From JACKIC01 sp964543795 (GTDB lineage Bacteria; Planctomycetota; UBA1135; UBA2386), in assembly GCA_964543795.1 (NCBI GenBank), contig CAZIZN010000003.1:1-64000 (forward strand): 64,000 nt of DNA, read 5' to 3'. The translations under genes and the position numbers were made by a program. The notes under the pieces were generated by a model. The model saw only the letters and a list, made by a program, of their open reading frames with translations. It searched no databases and was not told the DNA's origin. Of the stretch, positions 34,947 through 43,061 are shown piece by piece (position 1 is the first letter of the stretch; each line of letters opens with the position of its first letter).

Positions 34947-35621
34947 ATGGCCTCGAAGAAGAGACATCCGAAGCCTGCCTTCCGTGCAGTTGCCAAGGCA
35001 TCGGGTGGTTCCAGGCGTGTGACAGCAACACAGGGCTTGAAGACGGCCTTCTTGGCGTTTCGCCAACAGTCGATCTGGCTGCGGACCTGCTTCAATACGT
35101 TCGACGCGCTGTTCCAGCAGGAGCACAGGCCGAAGGACCTGCTGCACCGAACGGCTCCGCTGTTCTTCGACGAACTGAACAACGTGCTGCTCGAATACTG
35201 CCGGTTGCAGGCGTGCAAACTGACTGACCCAGCCGACACATGGAGCAACGAAGCGCAGGCGCGCGTCGAATCCCTGACCGTCTGCAACGTGAACCGCGAC
35301 CTCGAACGCGAAGGGCTGAAGACCCAGGCGATCGAAGACGCCACCGCCGCCCTCATGCGCTATCGGAAGCTGGTAAAGGAGAGCCGGCACAAGGCGATCG
35401 CCCACCTCGACAAGGCGGCCACGATCGCGAACCAGTCGATCGGCGCGCACTCGGAACAGGACGTGATCGACTTCCTCGACGCCTTGCAGACCTACAACGA
35501 CGAAGTGGGTCGCGCCGTCGGTGAAAGGCCGCTCGACTTCACGGGCACGTCAGGAGCCGGCGACGTCTGGGACTTGCTGAAGTTCCTGCGGATCGGGCTG
35601 GAGAACTCGAAGACTCGGTGA
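34947..35621 (+). CDS. HEPN-like protein 1 (AbiU2-type helical fold)
   Basis: A 224-residue all-helical protein. The region LMRYRKLVKESRHKAIAHLD holds R147-x5-H153, which fits the Rx4-6H active motif of HEPN ribonucleases and the R-N/H-K-x-x-A-H-x-D form of AbiU2-like proteins. An early helical part has FRQQSIWLRTCFNTFDALF and FFDELNNVLLEYCRLQ, common in this group. HEPN proteins are often RNA-cutting toxins or Abi effectors. It lies 4 bp before a second HEPN-like gene, so the two are co-translated. Family assignment rests on motif and helical pattern. Confidence 0.6.
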   Translation: MASKKRHPKPAFRAVAKASGGSRRVTATQGLKTAFLAFRQQSIWLRTCFNTFDALFQQEHRPKDLLHRTAPLFFDELNNVLLEYCRLQACKLTDPADTWSNEAQARVESLTVCNVNRDLEREGLKTQAIEDATAALMRYRKLVKESRHKAIAHLDKAATIANQSIGAHSEQDVIDFLDALQTYNDEVGRAVGERPLDFTGTSGAGDVWDLLKFLRIGLENSKTR

Positions 35622-35625
35622 GCAC

Positions 35626-36360
35626 ATGAAGACCAAGGCATACGTTCGCTTCTTGAATCGGATCGAGCACTACGCGGCAGACGTGGAACTCGTGGACGTC
35701 TTTGCGCTGTCGGCGGACAAGCTCACGGCGTCGTCAGGTGGGCGGATGTTCGACGCCGTGCATCCCGACAAGCACCCGACGCTAGCCAAAAGGGGCAACG
35801 GCGCCGGAAGCCGGAAGATCGCCCTTGGCCATCTGAAGGCATCGATCGCGACAGCACACGTCAAGGACCTCTACGAGGACGTGACCATGTATCTGCAAGA
35901 ACTACTCGCTGCCGCAATGCGGCGCGGGCTAGACCCACAGCGGTTGATCGGCGAGCACGAGTTCCCCACCAACGCGAACAGACTGCTGCGGCTCGGCTCC
36001 TGGCCCGCCGTCGTGCAGTTCGTCGCCGACAGCGTGTTCCGGAAGCTGGAGGACGAACGCAGCACCAAGAACCTGCTGCGCAAGATGGACTCGAAGCTAG
36101 GTCTCGGAATCGATCAGGCTGTCATCGATGCGGCCTTGCCCTACTTGGAGGCACGGCACTTCCTCGTGCATGACGACGGCGTAGTTGATGCGGAGTTCGC
36201 GGCGCAACACGCCTCACTCGGCCTGAAGGCAGGAGACTGCATCCCGACCGACTACGCCTTTGTCGTTGCAGCGAGAGCGGCAATGGCCAACCTCGTGAAG
36301 GAGATCGATGCGAAGGTGATCGCCAAGCAGGTTGTCGCAGCAGAGGACACCCAGCCCTAG
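35626..36360 (+). CDS. HEPN-like protein 2
   Basis: A 244-residue mostly helical protein. LPYLEARHFLVHDDGVVD contains R177-x4-H182, the standard HEPN motif and context (R-H-x-L-V-H-x-x-G), seen in RiboL-PSP-HEPN and MAE_28990-type families. The N-terminal part (VRFLNRIEHYAADVELVDVF, HVKDLYEDVTMYLQELLAAA) is also helical. It follows HEPN-like protein 1 by 4 bp. Its stop overlaps the convergent zinc-ribbon gene by 4 bp. The base composition looks slightly less G+C-rich than the host genes. Confidence 0.62.
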   Translation: MKTKAYVRFLNRIEHYAADVELVDVFALSADKLTASSGGRMFDAVHPDKHPTLAKRGNGAGSRKIALGHLKASIATAHVKDLYEDVTMYLQELLAAAMRRGLDPQRLIGEHEFPTNANRLLRLGSWPAVVQFVADSVFRKLEDERSTKNLLRKMDSKLGLGIDQAVIDAALPYLEARHFLVHDDGVVDAEFAAQHASLGLKAGDCIPTDYAFVVAARAAMANLVKEIDAKVIAKQVVAAEDTQP

Positions 36361-36548
36361 CCGAGGTTCGCGATCGCCGGCAGCGGTCGCCACGGCCCCA
36401 CGCTGTCGGCTCCGAGTTCCCAAGAGCGATACTTGCAGCCGCAGGCGCGGCAGCGGTGGTAGCGAAGGCGACCACGCACCTTGTAGGTCACCGGCTTGTG
36501 ACGCGCGCAGCGCGGGCACCGAAACGGCACGAACGCGACGATCGGCAC
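36357..36548 (-). CDS. Small zinc-ribbon protein
   Basis: A 63-residue protein with two Cys pairs, C11-x2-C14 and C33-x2-C36 (plus C38), in CPRCARHKPVTYKVRG and YHRCRACGCKYRSW. This is a zinc ribbon like those of small phage transcription or DNA-binding proteins. The start is GTG 36548, supported by GAGGA 7 nt upstream. A longer frame to 36668 would run through the intrinsic terminator at 36622-36660. Role unknown. Confidence 0.6.
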   Translation of the reverse strand: MPIVAFVPFRCPRCARHKPVTYKVRGRLRYHRCRACGCKYRSWELGADSVGPWRPLPAIANLG

Positions 36549-36621
36549 GCGGTCGTCCTCGTCGTCGTGCTGCTGCTGGTGTCGTTGCTGCACGGTGCGA
36601 TTCTCGCAGACCGTCGCGAGG

Positions 36622-36660
36622 AAAAACGGCCCGCCGCCCACCGAAGCGAGCGACGGGCCG
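36622..36660 (-). terminator. Intrinsic terminator of the island core operon
   Basis: On the minus strand CGGCCCG (36660-36654) pairs with CGGGCCG (36633-36627), and the stem is followed directly by TTTTT (36626-36622). It lies 128 nt after the stop of the 36788-37546 gene, the last gene of the leftward core operon. Confidence 0.65.
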
Positions 36661-36787
36661 CACCTCAACCGGGCGACGAGCCCGGCGTTCTCCTGAGGGA
36701 TGCGAAGAAGATGGCCCGCCGCCGCGATGGAGAACGGCGGCGGACCAAGGGCGGCGCGTGATCGGCACGCGCTGCCCGGTGTTGACG

Positions 36788-37546
36788 CTACCGGAACGCG
36801 ATCGCGCCGCCGCCGACGTGGTTCAGGCTCGGCACCGCGCGCGTCAGTCGCAGCAGCAGCGCATCGACGGCGGCCGGATCGCTGGCGAGCCGTTCGACGT
36901 CGGCGCTGTCGAGTTCGAGCCGGATGCCGTCGCTGCTGCTCACGCGCAGCCCGGCGCTGCGGAACGCCTCGACGACGCCGGCCGACTTCGGCAGCGAGTC
37001 GAGCGGCAGGCCGAGCGCGGTGCCGGCATCGGCCAGCGACAGCCGCGCCGAGCCCTTCGGCGTCGTCGTCTGCGCCAGCTTCGCAGGTGGCGCCGCGACG
37101 TGCTCCGGCGCGCGGGCAGGCGCCGCGACGGGCGCCGCGACGCGAACCTCGGCGGCCTTCGCGGCTGGTGGCTGCGCCTCGGGCACGTTGCGCCCCTGCC
37201 GGTGCTCGTGCCGGCAGTAGGCGAGGAACGCATCGCGGTCGCCCTGGAACTCGTCACGCAGGGCCGTCGAGCGGTCCCACGCGGCGAGCCATCCGGCCGT
37301 CGGGTCGGCGTCGGGCGCGGCGAGGTTGGCGGCATCGACCTGCCGGCTGCGCCGCGACTCGTTCAGGAGCCAGCCGGCGAGGTTGCCGGCGTCGCCGCTG
37401 AAGTCAGCGACGGCGGCCGGGTCCTCGCGCAGCAACTGCTCGGCGACGGCGAGCGCGGCGGCCGGCGAACCGACCATCGCGCGCGCTTCGGTCAGGCCGG
37501 CCCGCAGGCCGGTCGCGATCATGTTCAGGGTGAGGCGATCAGCCAC
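36788..37546 (-). CDS. Island protein of unknown function, possibly a scaffold or head-related protein
   Basis: A 252-residue protein starting at GTG 37546 with a strong Shine-Dalgarno (AGGAGGT). The N-terminal helical part (LTLNMIATGLRAGLTEARAM, DFSGDAGNLAGWLLNESRR) is followed by an Ala/Pro-rich linker (about 130-170) and a small C-terminal domain ending in a hydrophobic helix (VDALLLRLTRAVPSLNHVGG). It overlaps the coiled-coil gene upstream by 8 bp. Last gene before the terminator. No confident family. Position after a TerS-like gene is the only reason to think of phage particle functions. Confidence 0.55.
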   Translation of the reverse strand: MADRLTLNMIATGLRAGLTEARAMVGSPAAALAVAEQLLREDPAAVADFSGDAGNLAGWLLNESRRSRQVDAANLAAPDADPTAGWLAAWDRSTALRDEFQGDRDAFLAYCRHEHRQGRNVPEAQPPAAKAAEVRVAAPVAAPARAPEHVAAPPAKLAQTTTPKGSARLSLADAGTALGLPLDSLPKSAGVVEAFRSAGLRVSSSDGIRLELDSADVERLASDPAAVDALLLRLTRAVPSLNHVGGGAIAFR

Positions 37547-38306
37547 GGCCCACCTCCTCCGGCAGCGGCTCGGCGTCGTCGAAGTCGTCGCCGTCGTCGA
37601 TGTTGTTGCCATCGAGCGGCGCGCCGCTGCGCAGGGCTTCGAGCCGCGCGACGAGACGGGCGTGCCGTCCTTCGAGCAGCGCGAGCCTGCCGCGCACCCG
37701 GCCGGCGCGATCCGCTTCCACCGAGTTGGCGTCGATGACCGGCAGCGCCGCGACTTCGGCAGCGCGCTCGCGCAGCGTCTCCGTCATGCCGCGCAGTTCG
37801 GCCTCGATGCGCTCGATCTCGCGTTCCCGCGCCACGCGATCGGCCTCGCCGACGAAGCCCGGATGGCCACCGGCAGAGAGACGGCGGCGCAGGTCGGCGA
37901 GCCGGGCTTCCGCGCCGTCGGTCGCAGCCACCGCCGCCCGCGCGCCAGCCATTCGGTTGGCGTGTTCCTCGCGCAGCTTCGCAGCCTCGGCTTCGAGCGC
38001 CCTCGCGCGTTCCTCGATCGCGACGCCGGCGCGCGCGGTGTCCTTCAACGCTCGGCGAGCGACTTCCCGCCGCTGCGCGTCCGCCTCGACTTCGTGCAAC
38101 GCGGTCACGTCGGCGATGTCGCGTTCCACGTCGTCGAGCGACTTGTTCAGGGACGGCAGCAGCTTCTCGATGCTGTCGGCGGCAGACGCGGCGGCGCGTT
38201 CGCTCAACTCGCCGCTGGCGATCTTCTCGATGTGCGCCCAGTAGGCGCTGTGCGCGTCCGCGTGGCGCGCGGTCAGACGTTCGCGGATCAGGTTCAGGAT
38301 CTTCAC
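37539..38306 (-). CDS. Island coiled-coil protein
   Basis: A 255-residue protein, almost entirely helical and charged, with long coiled-coil stretches (residues 60-125 and 145-220; ARALEAEAAKLREEHANRMA, EIERIEAELRGMTETLRERA) and an acidic tail (DDGDDFDDAEPLPEE). No membrane segment. ATG 38306 lies 5 bp after the TerS-like gene stop and the two are co-transcribed. Function unknown. An acidic coiled coil next to a terminase-like gene may be structural. Confidence 0.6.
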   Translation of the reverse strand: MKILNLIRERLTARHADAHSAYWAHIEKIASGELSERAAASAADSIEKLLPSLNKSLDDVERDIADVTALHEVEADAQRREVARRALKDTARAGVAIEERARALEAEAAKLREEHANRMAGARAAVAATDGAEARLADLRRRLSAGGHPGFVGEADRVAREREIERIEAELRGMTETLRERAAEVAALPVIDANSVEADRAGRVRGRLALLEGRHARLVARLEALRSGAPLDGNNIDDGDDFDDAEPLPEEVGRG

Positions 38307-38311
38307 GTGTT

Positions 38312-39040
38312 CTACTCCTCGTTCTCGGTGGGGATGTTGCCGGCGTCGTCGGCCGGCGGGTCGGTCAAGTCCTCGGCGTCAGCGGGTCGGGCCGTGCCCG
38401 TCGCTACGCCGTCGGTGCTGTTGTTGGTCGCGGTTGCCGGCGACGTCGTTCCCGACGCCGGGTTCGTCGCGGCGGTCGCGGCGTCGCCGTCCTGCGGCGG
38501 CCAGCGGTAGCCGTAGTCGCGCGGGTCCATCGACCTCGCGAAGTCGTTGCAGATGTCGGTGACCTCGGCCCGCAGGATCCGCTCGACCTCGAACTCGGCA
38601 CGCGGCGCGAGGTGCGAACACTGGCTCGCAACCTTCGTGACGGACGCGAACAACCTGTTCTTGCAGGTCAGCGACGACATTCCCATGGCCTCGACGACCT
38701 CGTCGCGTCGAACCAGTTGGCCGAGGCGCAGTGCGCGCTCGATCTCGGCGACGTCCGCGCGGGCCGATCGCCACCGCTCCATCGTCTTCGAGTCTTCACG
38801 GGCGGCGGGCGGCGGCTTCTCCGCTTCGCGGGCGCGGATCCACGCCAGCACGGCGGCGGGATCGTGGCGACCGCTGCGCATCGTCGGCAGGTCGGCGCGG
38901 CGGGCGCGCGTCACCCAGGACTGCGACAGGTCGAACAGCGCGACGAGTTCGCCGGCACTCAGTCCGTGCCGACGGATCAGCGCCACGGCGTCGCGAACGG
39001 CTTCGGGACCGGGCTTCTTGGTCTTCTTCTGCTTGGTCAT
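38312..39040 (-). CDS. Terminase small subunit-like (Nu1/TerS-type) DNA-binding protein
   Basis: A 242-residue protein. Residues 15-55 form a helix-turn-helix (GLSAGELVALFDLSQSWVTR). Residues 80-165 carry the helical oligomerisation pattern of Nu1-type terminase small subunits, with the typical LGQLVRRDEVVEAMG step. The C-terminal 65 residues are a disordered Ala/Thr/Asn-rich acidic tail. Small terminases recognise the packaging site on phage DNA. No large subunit is present in the island, which is how satellites that borrow a helper phage packaging motor are built. An ordinary HTH regulator remains possible. Confidence 0.55.
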   Translation of the reverse strand: MTKQKKTKKPGPEAVRDAVALIRRHGLSAGELVALFDLSQSWVTRARRADLPTMRSGRHDPAAVLAWIRAREAEKPPPAAREDSKTMERWRSARADVAEIERALRLGQLVRRDEVVEAMGMSSLTCKNRLFASVTKVASQCSHLAPRAEFEVERILRAEVTDICNDFARSMDPRDYGYRWPPQDGDAATAATNPASGTTSPATATNNSTDGVATGTARPADAEDLTDPPADDAGNIPTENEE

Positions 39041-39091
39041 GGGATCGTCGTCGTCAGGCGGTTTTCGGGTCCGCAGGAACTGGAAAAGGCG

Positions 39092-39646
39092 TCAGCCCTC
39101 GCCCCTCGTGGGGCTTCGCTTCGCGACTTGGGACCCGAAGGGGGGAGGGGGTGGCGACCCTGCTCCGACCGCCTGGGCGGCCCCAGGCACTCGCGAAACG
39201 GGTTGCCCCTGTCCCTGGAGCCCGGCCATCGTTTCGTGCGTCTGTGGGGCAACCCTGGCGATCGCCGCTGCCTCGCGCAGGATCCCGACGAGGGCAGCGC
39301 GGGTCGGTGCGTCGTCGGCACGGTCAAGGACGGTGGCCGTGTCGGCGAGCGCGTGGTGCAGGTGATCGCGTTCGGCGGTGAGTGAGTCGATGCGCGCGTG
39401 CAGGTGCTGCATCGTGGTCGCGCTGTCGGTGACGGCGTGCAGCCGTTGGCGCAGCGACACCCACAACACGAACGCCCAGCCGGCCACGTCCTCGACCTCG
39501 GACAGGATCTCGCCGACGGTCACGTCGGGCGCGGCGTGGAAGCTGGCGTCGCCGTAGTCGCGTGCGCCGCGTGCCCAGCGTTGGCGCAGGCGTTCGACGA
39601 ACTCCGCTTCGAGGGCGGCGCGGTCGATGGGGGCGGTCGTCGTCAT
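39092..39646 (-). CDS. Island hypothetical protein
   Basis: A 184-residue protein beginning MTTTAPIDRAALEAEFVERL. The N-terminal half has a YGDASFHAAP segment and helices resembling small phage nucleotide/MazG-like or dATP/dGTP-binding helical proteins (EILSEVEDVAGWAFVLWVSL), though no metal-binding EExxE motif is clear. The middle is coiled coil. The last about 40 residues are low complexity, with a Pro run coded by a G-rich tract (39140-39155). Start ATG 39646 lacks a strong Shine-Dalgarno. It follows the 39651-39881 gene by 4 bp. Confidence 0.5.
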   Translation of the reverse strand: MTTTAPIDRAALEAEFVERLRQRWARGARDYGDASFHAAPDVTVGEILSEVEDVAGWAFVLWVSLRQRLHAVTDSATTMQHLHARIDSLTAERDHLHHALADTATVLDRADDAPTRAALVGILREAAAIARVAPQTHETMAGLQGQGQPVSRVPGAAQAVGAGSPPPPPFGSQVAKRSPTRGEG

Positions 39647-39650
39647 GGTG

Positions 39651-39881
39651 TCAGTTGCTCCGGTGGCGATCGAGCCAGCGCCGTTGCGCCCGCGCCCCTT
39701 GGCCAGCGGACTCGGTGGACAGGTCCTCAACGACAACCTCGGGCTCGCAGGTGCAGGCGTGATCGCGGCCGTGCAGGCACGCGGCGTCGTGCAGGACGGT
39801 CAGGTGCAGCGCACGGCCGTTGCCGTGCTCGACGAGCCAGTTCTGCGCGGCGACCAGGGTGCGGAACCGGAGGGGCTTCAT
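39651..39881 (-). CDS. Small island protein
   Basis: A 76-residue protein with ATG 39881 behind an excellent Shine-Dalgarno (AAGGAGG). Cys/His-containing middle (HDAACLHGRDHACTC) might bind a metal. It overlaps the helicase-like gene stop (ATGA). No family recognised. Confidence 0.6.
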   Translation of the reverse strand: MKPLRFRTLVAAQNWLVEHGNGRALHLTVLHDAACLHGRDHACTCEPEVVVEDLSTESAGQGARAQRRWLDRHRSN

Positions 39882-41593
39882 CGGGTGCCTCCTTGGGGAG
39901 CCGGTTCCGGCCGGTGCCGACGCCGACCGCCGGGCTGTTCAGGCATCCCGTTGTCTTGGTCGCCGTCCCTCCGTCCCTTCGTCGTCCCTTCGTCGTCCCC
40001 TTCCGTGGGGACGGTGGAGGGCGGCCCCTTGGCCGTCCCTCCGTCCCTCAGGGGGGTATGGGGGGTGCTGCACACACACACGCCGGCCGGCGTCAGTCGG
40101 TAGATGGGCGTCCTCGCCGTCCCTTCGACGGCGATCAGGTTGCGGTCGATGGCGGTCGCAATCGCGGCCCTCGCCAGCGCGGCCTTGCCGGCCATCCGTT
40201 GGGCCAGGGCGTCCTTCGATGACGTGCTGCCGCCCATCTGCTGCAAGGTGTGGACGGCCAGCCGGACCCTGGCATCGGCGGCCACCTGTTGGGCGGCACG
40301 TTCTGCGGCTACGCGATCAACCGCAGGCTGCTCGGACTCGCCGGCGGGCACGTAGTAGACGCCCGTGACGGGCCGGCCCTGTTCGTCCTGCCCGAGTTCG
40401 ACCTTGTGCAGCCGAAGCGCGATCGGCGCGGCCCGTTCGGCGTCCTTCTGCTTCAGAGTCAGCAACCGGGCGCCGTCCGGCGTCGGCTCCATCCCGAACA
40501 CGAAGTCCGCCGCGCCACCGAATGCCGAGCTTCCGCGCAGCGACGACAGCGTCATGCCCGAGCCACGTTCCGCGTTCGGCTTCACGGTGTGGTGCACCAG
40601 GATGATCGCCAGCCCGTGCTTCTCGGCGATGCGGCCGAGGGCGGCCATCATCGGGCCGGCGAACTCGGACCGATCCTCGCTTTCGCCGCCCCACAGGCTG
40701 GCCAGCGTGTCGATGGCGACCAGGGCGGGCGCGTGCCCGTGACGGGCGACGAGTTCGTCGATCGCGGCCGACAACGCTGCGGTGCCGGCGGGCGAGGCGA
40801 GCGGCGGCAGTGAGTCCAGGACCTCGAAGTAGCGGTCGCCGGTGGAGTGACCGCCAGTATGGTCACGTTCCCAGGCTTCGAGGCGACGGCCCAGGCCGGG
40901 CACGCCTTCACCGGCAACCAAGCAGACGCTGCCCGGCCGCACGGTGCGCCCGCACCACGGGCGATTGTAGATTGCCGACAACATCCAGCCGAGCACGAGC
41001 AGGGTCTTCCCGGTGTTGGGCGGCGAGATGACGAACCCGACGCTCGGCGCGGGCACGAGGCCGTCCACGAGCCACCGCGCAGGCGGCAACGATCGGATGT
41101 CGGCGATGCTGCGCAGCCTGTAGGGCTTCGCCTTGACCGTGGCCCGATCGGGTCCCTCGGCGAGGCTCTTGGCGATCGCGTCCAGTCGCGGCCCGACGGC
41201 GGCAACGACCTCGGCTACGTCGCCACCGTCGCGCGCTCGCAGCGCGATCTCGCGACCGATGTTCGCCAGTTCGCGGCGCCGCGCGTGCTCCTGCACGATG
41301 TGCCCGTGGTGTTCGACGCCGGCGGCGGTGACCACGCATTCCATCAGGTCGAGCAGTTGTTCGTGACCGCCGGCTTCAGCGAGTTGTCCGCGCGACGTGA
41401 GAACGTCGGCGACAACGATCGGATCGGTTGGCCTGCCGGCCGCACTCGCCGCCAGGATCGCGGCGAAGATGATCTGGTGCCTGACGAGGTAGAAGTCCTC
41501 AGGCACCAGGAACGCGACATCGGCTACCGCTTCAGTGTGCAGCAGCAGCGAGCCCAGCACCGAGCGTTCGGCCGTGAGCAGCACTTCGTTCAT
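39878..41593 (-). CDS. DnaB N-terminal domain fused to RepA-type (AAA_25) ATPase, replication protein
   Basis: A 571-residue protein. Residues 1-110 match the DnaB N-terminal domain (LLTAERSVLGSLLLH, FLVPEDFYLVRHQIIFAAI). From about 165 a RecA-like RepA/AAA_25 ATPase follows, with Walker A ISPPNTGKT (K196), Walker B APALVAIDTLASLWGG and the sensor-like IILVHHTVKP. A winged-helix-like part near 455-515 precedes a charged low-complexity tail. Such fusions act as replicative helicases in phages and mobile elements. It overlaps the TOPRIM gene upstream and the 76-residue gene downstream by 4 bp each. No primase domain is present. Confidence 0.82.
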   Translation of the reverse strand: MNEVLLTAERSVLGSLLLHTEAVADVAFLVPEDFYLVRHQIIFAAILAASAAGRPTDPIVVADVLTSRGQLAEAGGHEQLLDLMECVVTAAGVEHHGHIVQEHARRRELANIGREIALRARDGGDVAEVVAAVGPRLDAIAKSLAEGPDRATVKAKPYRLRSIADIRSLPPARWLVDGLVPAPSVGFVISPPNTGKTLLVLGWMLSAIYNRPWCGRTVRPGSVCLVAGEGVPGLGRRLEAWERDHTGGHSTGDRYFEVLDSLPPLASPAGTAALSAAIDELVARHGHAPALVAIDTLASLWGGESEDRSEFAGPMMAALGRIAEKHGLAIILVHHTVKPNAERGSGMTLSSLRGSSAFGGAADFVFGMEPTPDGARLLTLKQKDAERAAPIALRLHKVELGQDEQGRPVTGVYYVPAGESEQPAVDRVAAERAAQQVAADARVRLAVHTLQQMGGSTSSKDALAQRMAGKAALARAAIATAIDRNLIAVEGTARTPIYRLTPAGVCVCSTPHTPLRDGGTAKGPPSTVPTEGDDEGTTKGRRDGDQDNGMPEQPGGRRRHRPEPAPQGGTR

Positions 41594-42444
41594 CGGCTTC
41601 CCCTCCCTCGGCTCGTGGACGCGACCACTTTCGACAGGGTGTCCCGCTCGGCGGCTTCGCGCTTCAGAGTGCGCCTGTAGGCGTCGTCGTCCCAGTAGAG
41701 CGCCAGGGCCTCTTCGTAGACCGCTCGCAGCGTCTCCGGCGGCAGCGCATCGAGTTCGACTTGCAGAAGTTCGCCGTGCCGCTCGACGAAGCTCGCCGCA
41801 CGAGAGTCGGCGACCTTGCCGACGTTCATGGGCAACTCGTGCTCGTCAACCTGCTCGCGTGTGAGCGCGACGCGCACGACGTCGCGCCAGCAGCCCGCGC
41901 GTTCGACGAAGTCCCTGTCGATGTCCTCGCCGCTCGGATCGAAGTCGCCGGCGTAGAGCAGCACAGCGGGCCGGCCCTGCTCGGCGACGTCCTTCTTGAT
42001 GTCCTCGATGTAGCTCTGCGAGGAGTAGCCGCCGAGCGCGAGGATGGGGATGCCGCGCTCGCCGAACCAACTCTCCAACTGGATGACCAGGCCGGCCTTC
42101 TCCACGCCGACGTAGATGGACACGTCCTGACCTTCGGTGCGGTCGCGGCGGTAGCTGCGATGGGCAGCGGTGAGAATCTGTTCCGGCGAGTCCCATGCGG
42201 TCGGGCGGTGGATCGCGCGGCCACGGTCGATCAGGTCCGGGAACTCGCCATCGCGTCGCGCTTCCGCCGTCCTCTTCGACAGCACCTTGTAGGCGCTCGT
42301 CGTGTTCGGGATCAGTTGCGCCGACACGAGCCGGTAGAACAACTGCCGCAGCGTCACCGACGTTTCGTAGCTGCGAACCACAGCAGCCGCGTGGTGCAGG
42401 ACGCCATCCCAGTCGAGACGCGGTTCCTTGACGGAGCCCTTCAC
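41590..42444 (-). CDS. Spo11/Topo VI-A-like TOPRIM domain protein
   Basis: A 284-residue protein. TLRQLFYRLV (Y37) resembles the catalytic Tyr motif of topoisomerase VI subunit A and Spo11, and is followed by the winged-helix-like LIPNTTSAYKVLSKRTAEAR. A TOPRIM domain follows with YVGVEKAG (E115) and YAGDFDPSGEDID (D167, D169). The length is short for TopoVI-A (about 360), and there is no B subunit. Related proteins occur in actinobacterial genomes and phages. It may nick or break DNA for replication or recombination. It overlaps its neighbours by 4 bp on both sides. Confidence 0.75.
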   Translation of the reverse strand: MKGSVKEPRLDWDGVLHHAAAVVRSYETSVTLRQLFYRLVSAQLIPNTTSAYKVLSKRTAEARRDGEFPDLIDRGRAIHRPTAWDSPEQILTAAHRSYRRDRTEGQDVSIYVGVEKAGLVIQLESWFGERGIPILALGGYSSQSYIEDIKKDVAEQGRPAVLLYAGDFDPSGEDIDRDFVERAGCWRDVVRVALTREQVDEHELPMNVGKVADSRAASFVERHGELLQVELDALPPETLRAVYEEALALYWDDDAYRRTLKREAAERDTLSKVVASTSRGRGSR

Positions 42445-43061
42445 TTGATGGCCTCCTGTTCCTCGTAGAACCGAAGCGCGGTCGTCAAGGCGCGCCGCAG
42501 ACGCGGGTAGAGCCGCACGTTGTCCAACACCCAGCGCACGTAGTCGCGGTGCCGCCGGGCGACCTCGCCGACCGTCCGCCCTTCGTAGCGGCCGAACGGC
42601 AGCACCGAGTAGAAGCCGTCCGGCGGCATCGGCCGGCTACTGTCGTCGTCGCTTCCGCTGTCGGGATCCGCGCCGACCACGGACAGGTGATGCGCAAGTG
42701 GCCGGGACCGACGTTCACGTTGACGCGCAACACGCGCGACCGGACGCGGCGCACTCTGCGGCGCGCGCGCGGTCTGCTGGTGACGCATCGCCAACAACGC
42801 GCCGGCCTCGGCCTCGCGGAGCCAGCGGACCAGCGGCCGGACCCGACGCACTTCAGCGGCAGGCGCACCGACGAGGGCGGCGTGCACTTCGCGAAGAACC
42901 CGGCGCGCCTCGCGCAGCGCGCGTTCGGCGACGGCGTGGTCGGGCTTGCGTGCACCGCAGAAGTCGCTACCGTTCGCCTTCGAGTCGCCGGTGCCCACCG
43001 TGTTGCTCATCGCGCCCTGCTCGGCCTGCCAGCCGGTGGGGCGCTGTCGTTTCGGGTTCAC
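42441..43061 (-). CDS. Island protein with exodeoxyribonuclease X-like C-terminal domain
   Basis: A 206-residue protein. The C-terminal FYSVLPFGRYEGRTVGEVAR with DYVRWVLDN matches the small DUF3820/ExoX-C-like domain that is often attached to exonucleases or stands alone in phage genes and is thought to bind DNA. The N-terminal part is basic (ALREARRVLREVHAALVGAP, RVARQRERRSRPLAHHL). GTG 43061 overlaps the stop of the DUF1580 gene (GTGA). No nuclease motif is visible, so a DNA-binding accessory role is likelier. Confidence 0.65.
   Translation of the reverse strand: MNPKRQRPTGWQAEQGAMSNTVGTGDSKANGSDFCGARKPDHAVAERALREARRVLREVHAALVGAPAAEVRRVRPLVRWLREAEAGALLAMRHQQTARAPQSAPRPVARVARQRERRSRPLAHHLSVVGADPDSGSDDDSSRPMPPDGFYSVLPFGRYEGRTVGEVARRHRDYVRWVLDNVRLYPRLRRALTTALRFYEEQEAIK

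Noticed and set aside
36549..36668. Longer N-terminus for the zinc-ribbon gene (TTG 36668)
   Set aside because: It would read through the intrinsic terminator hairpin and T run at 36622-36660. GTG 36548 has GAGGA at a good distance.
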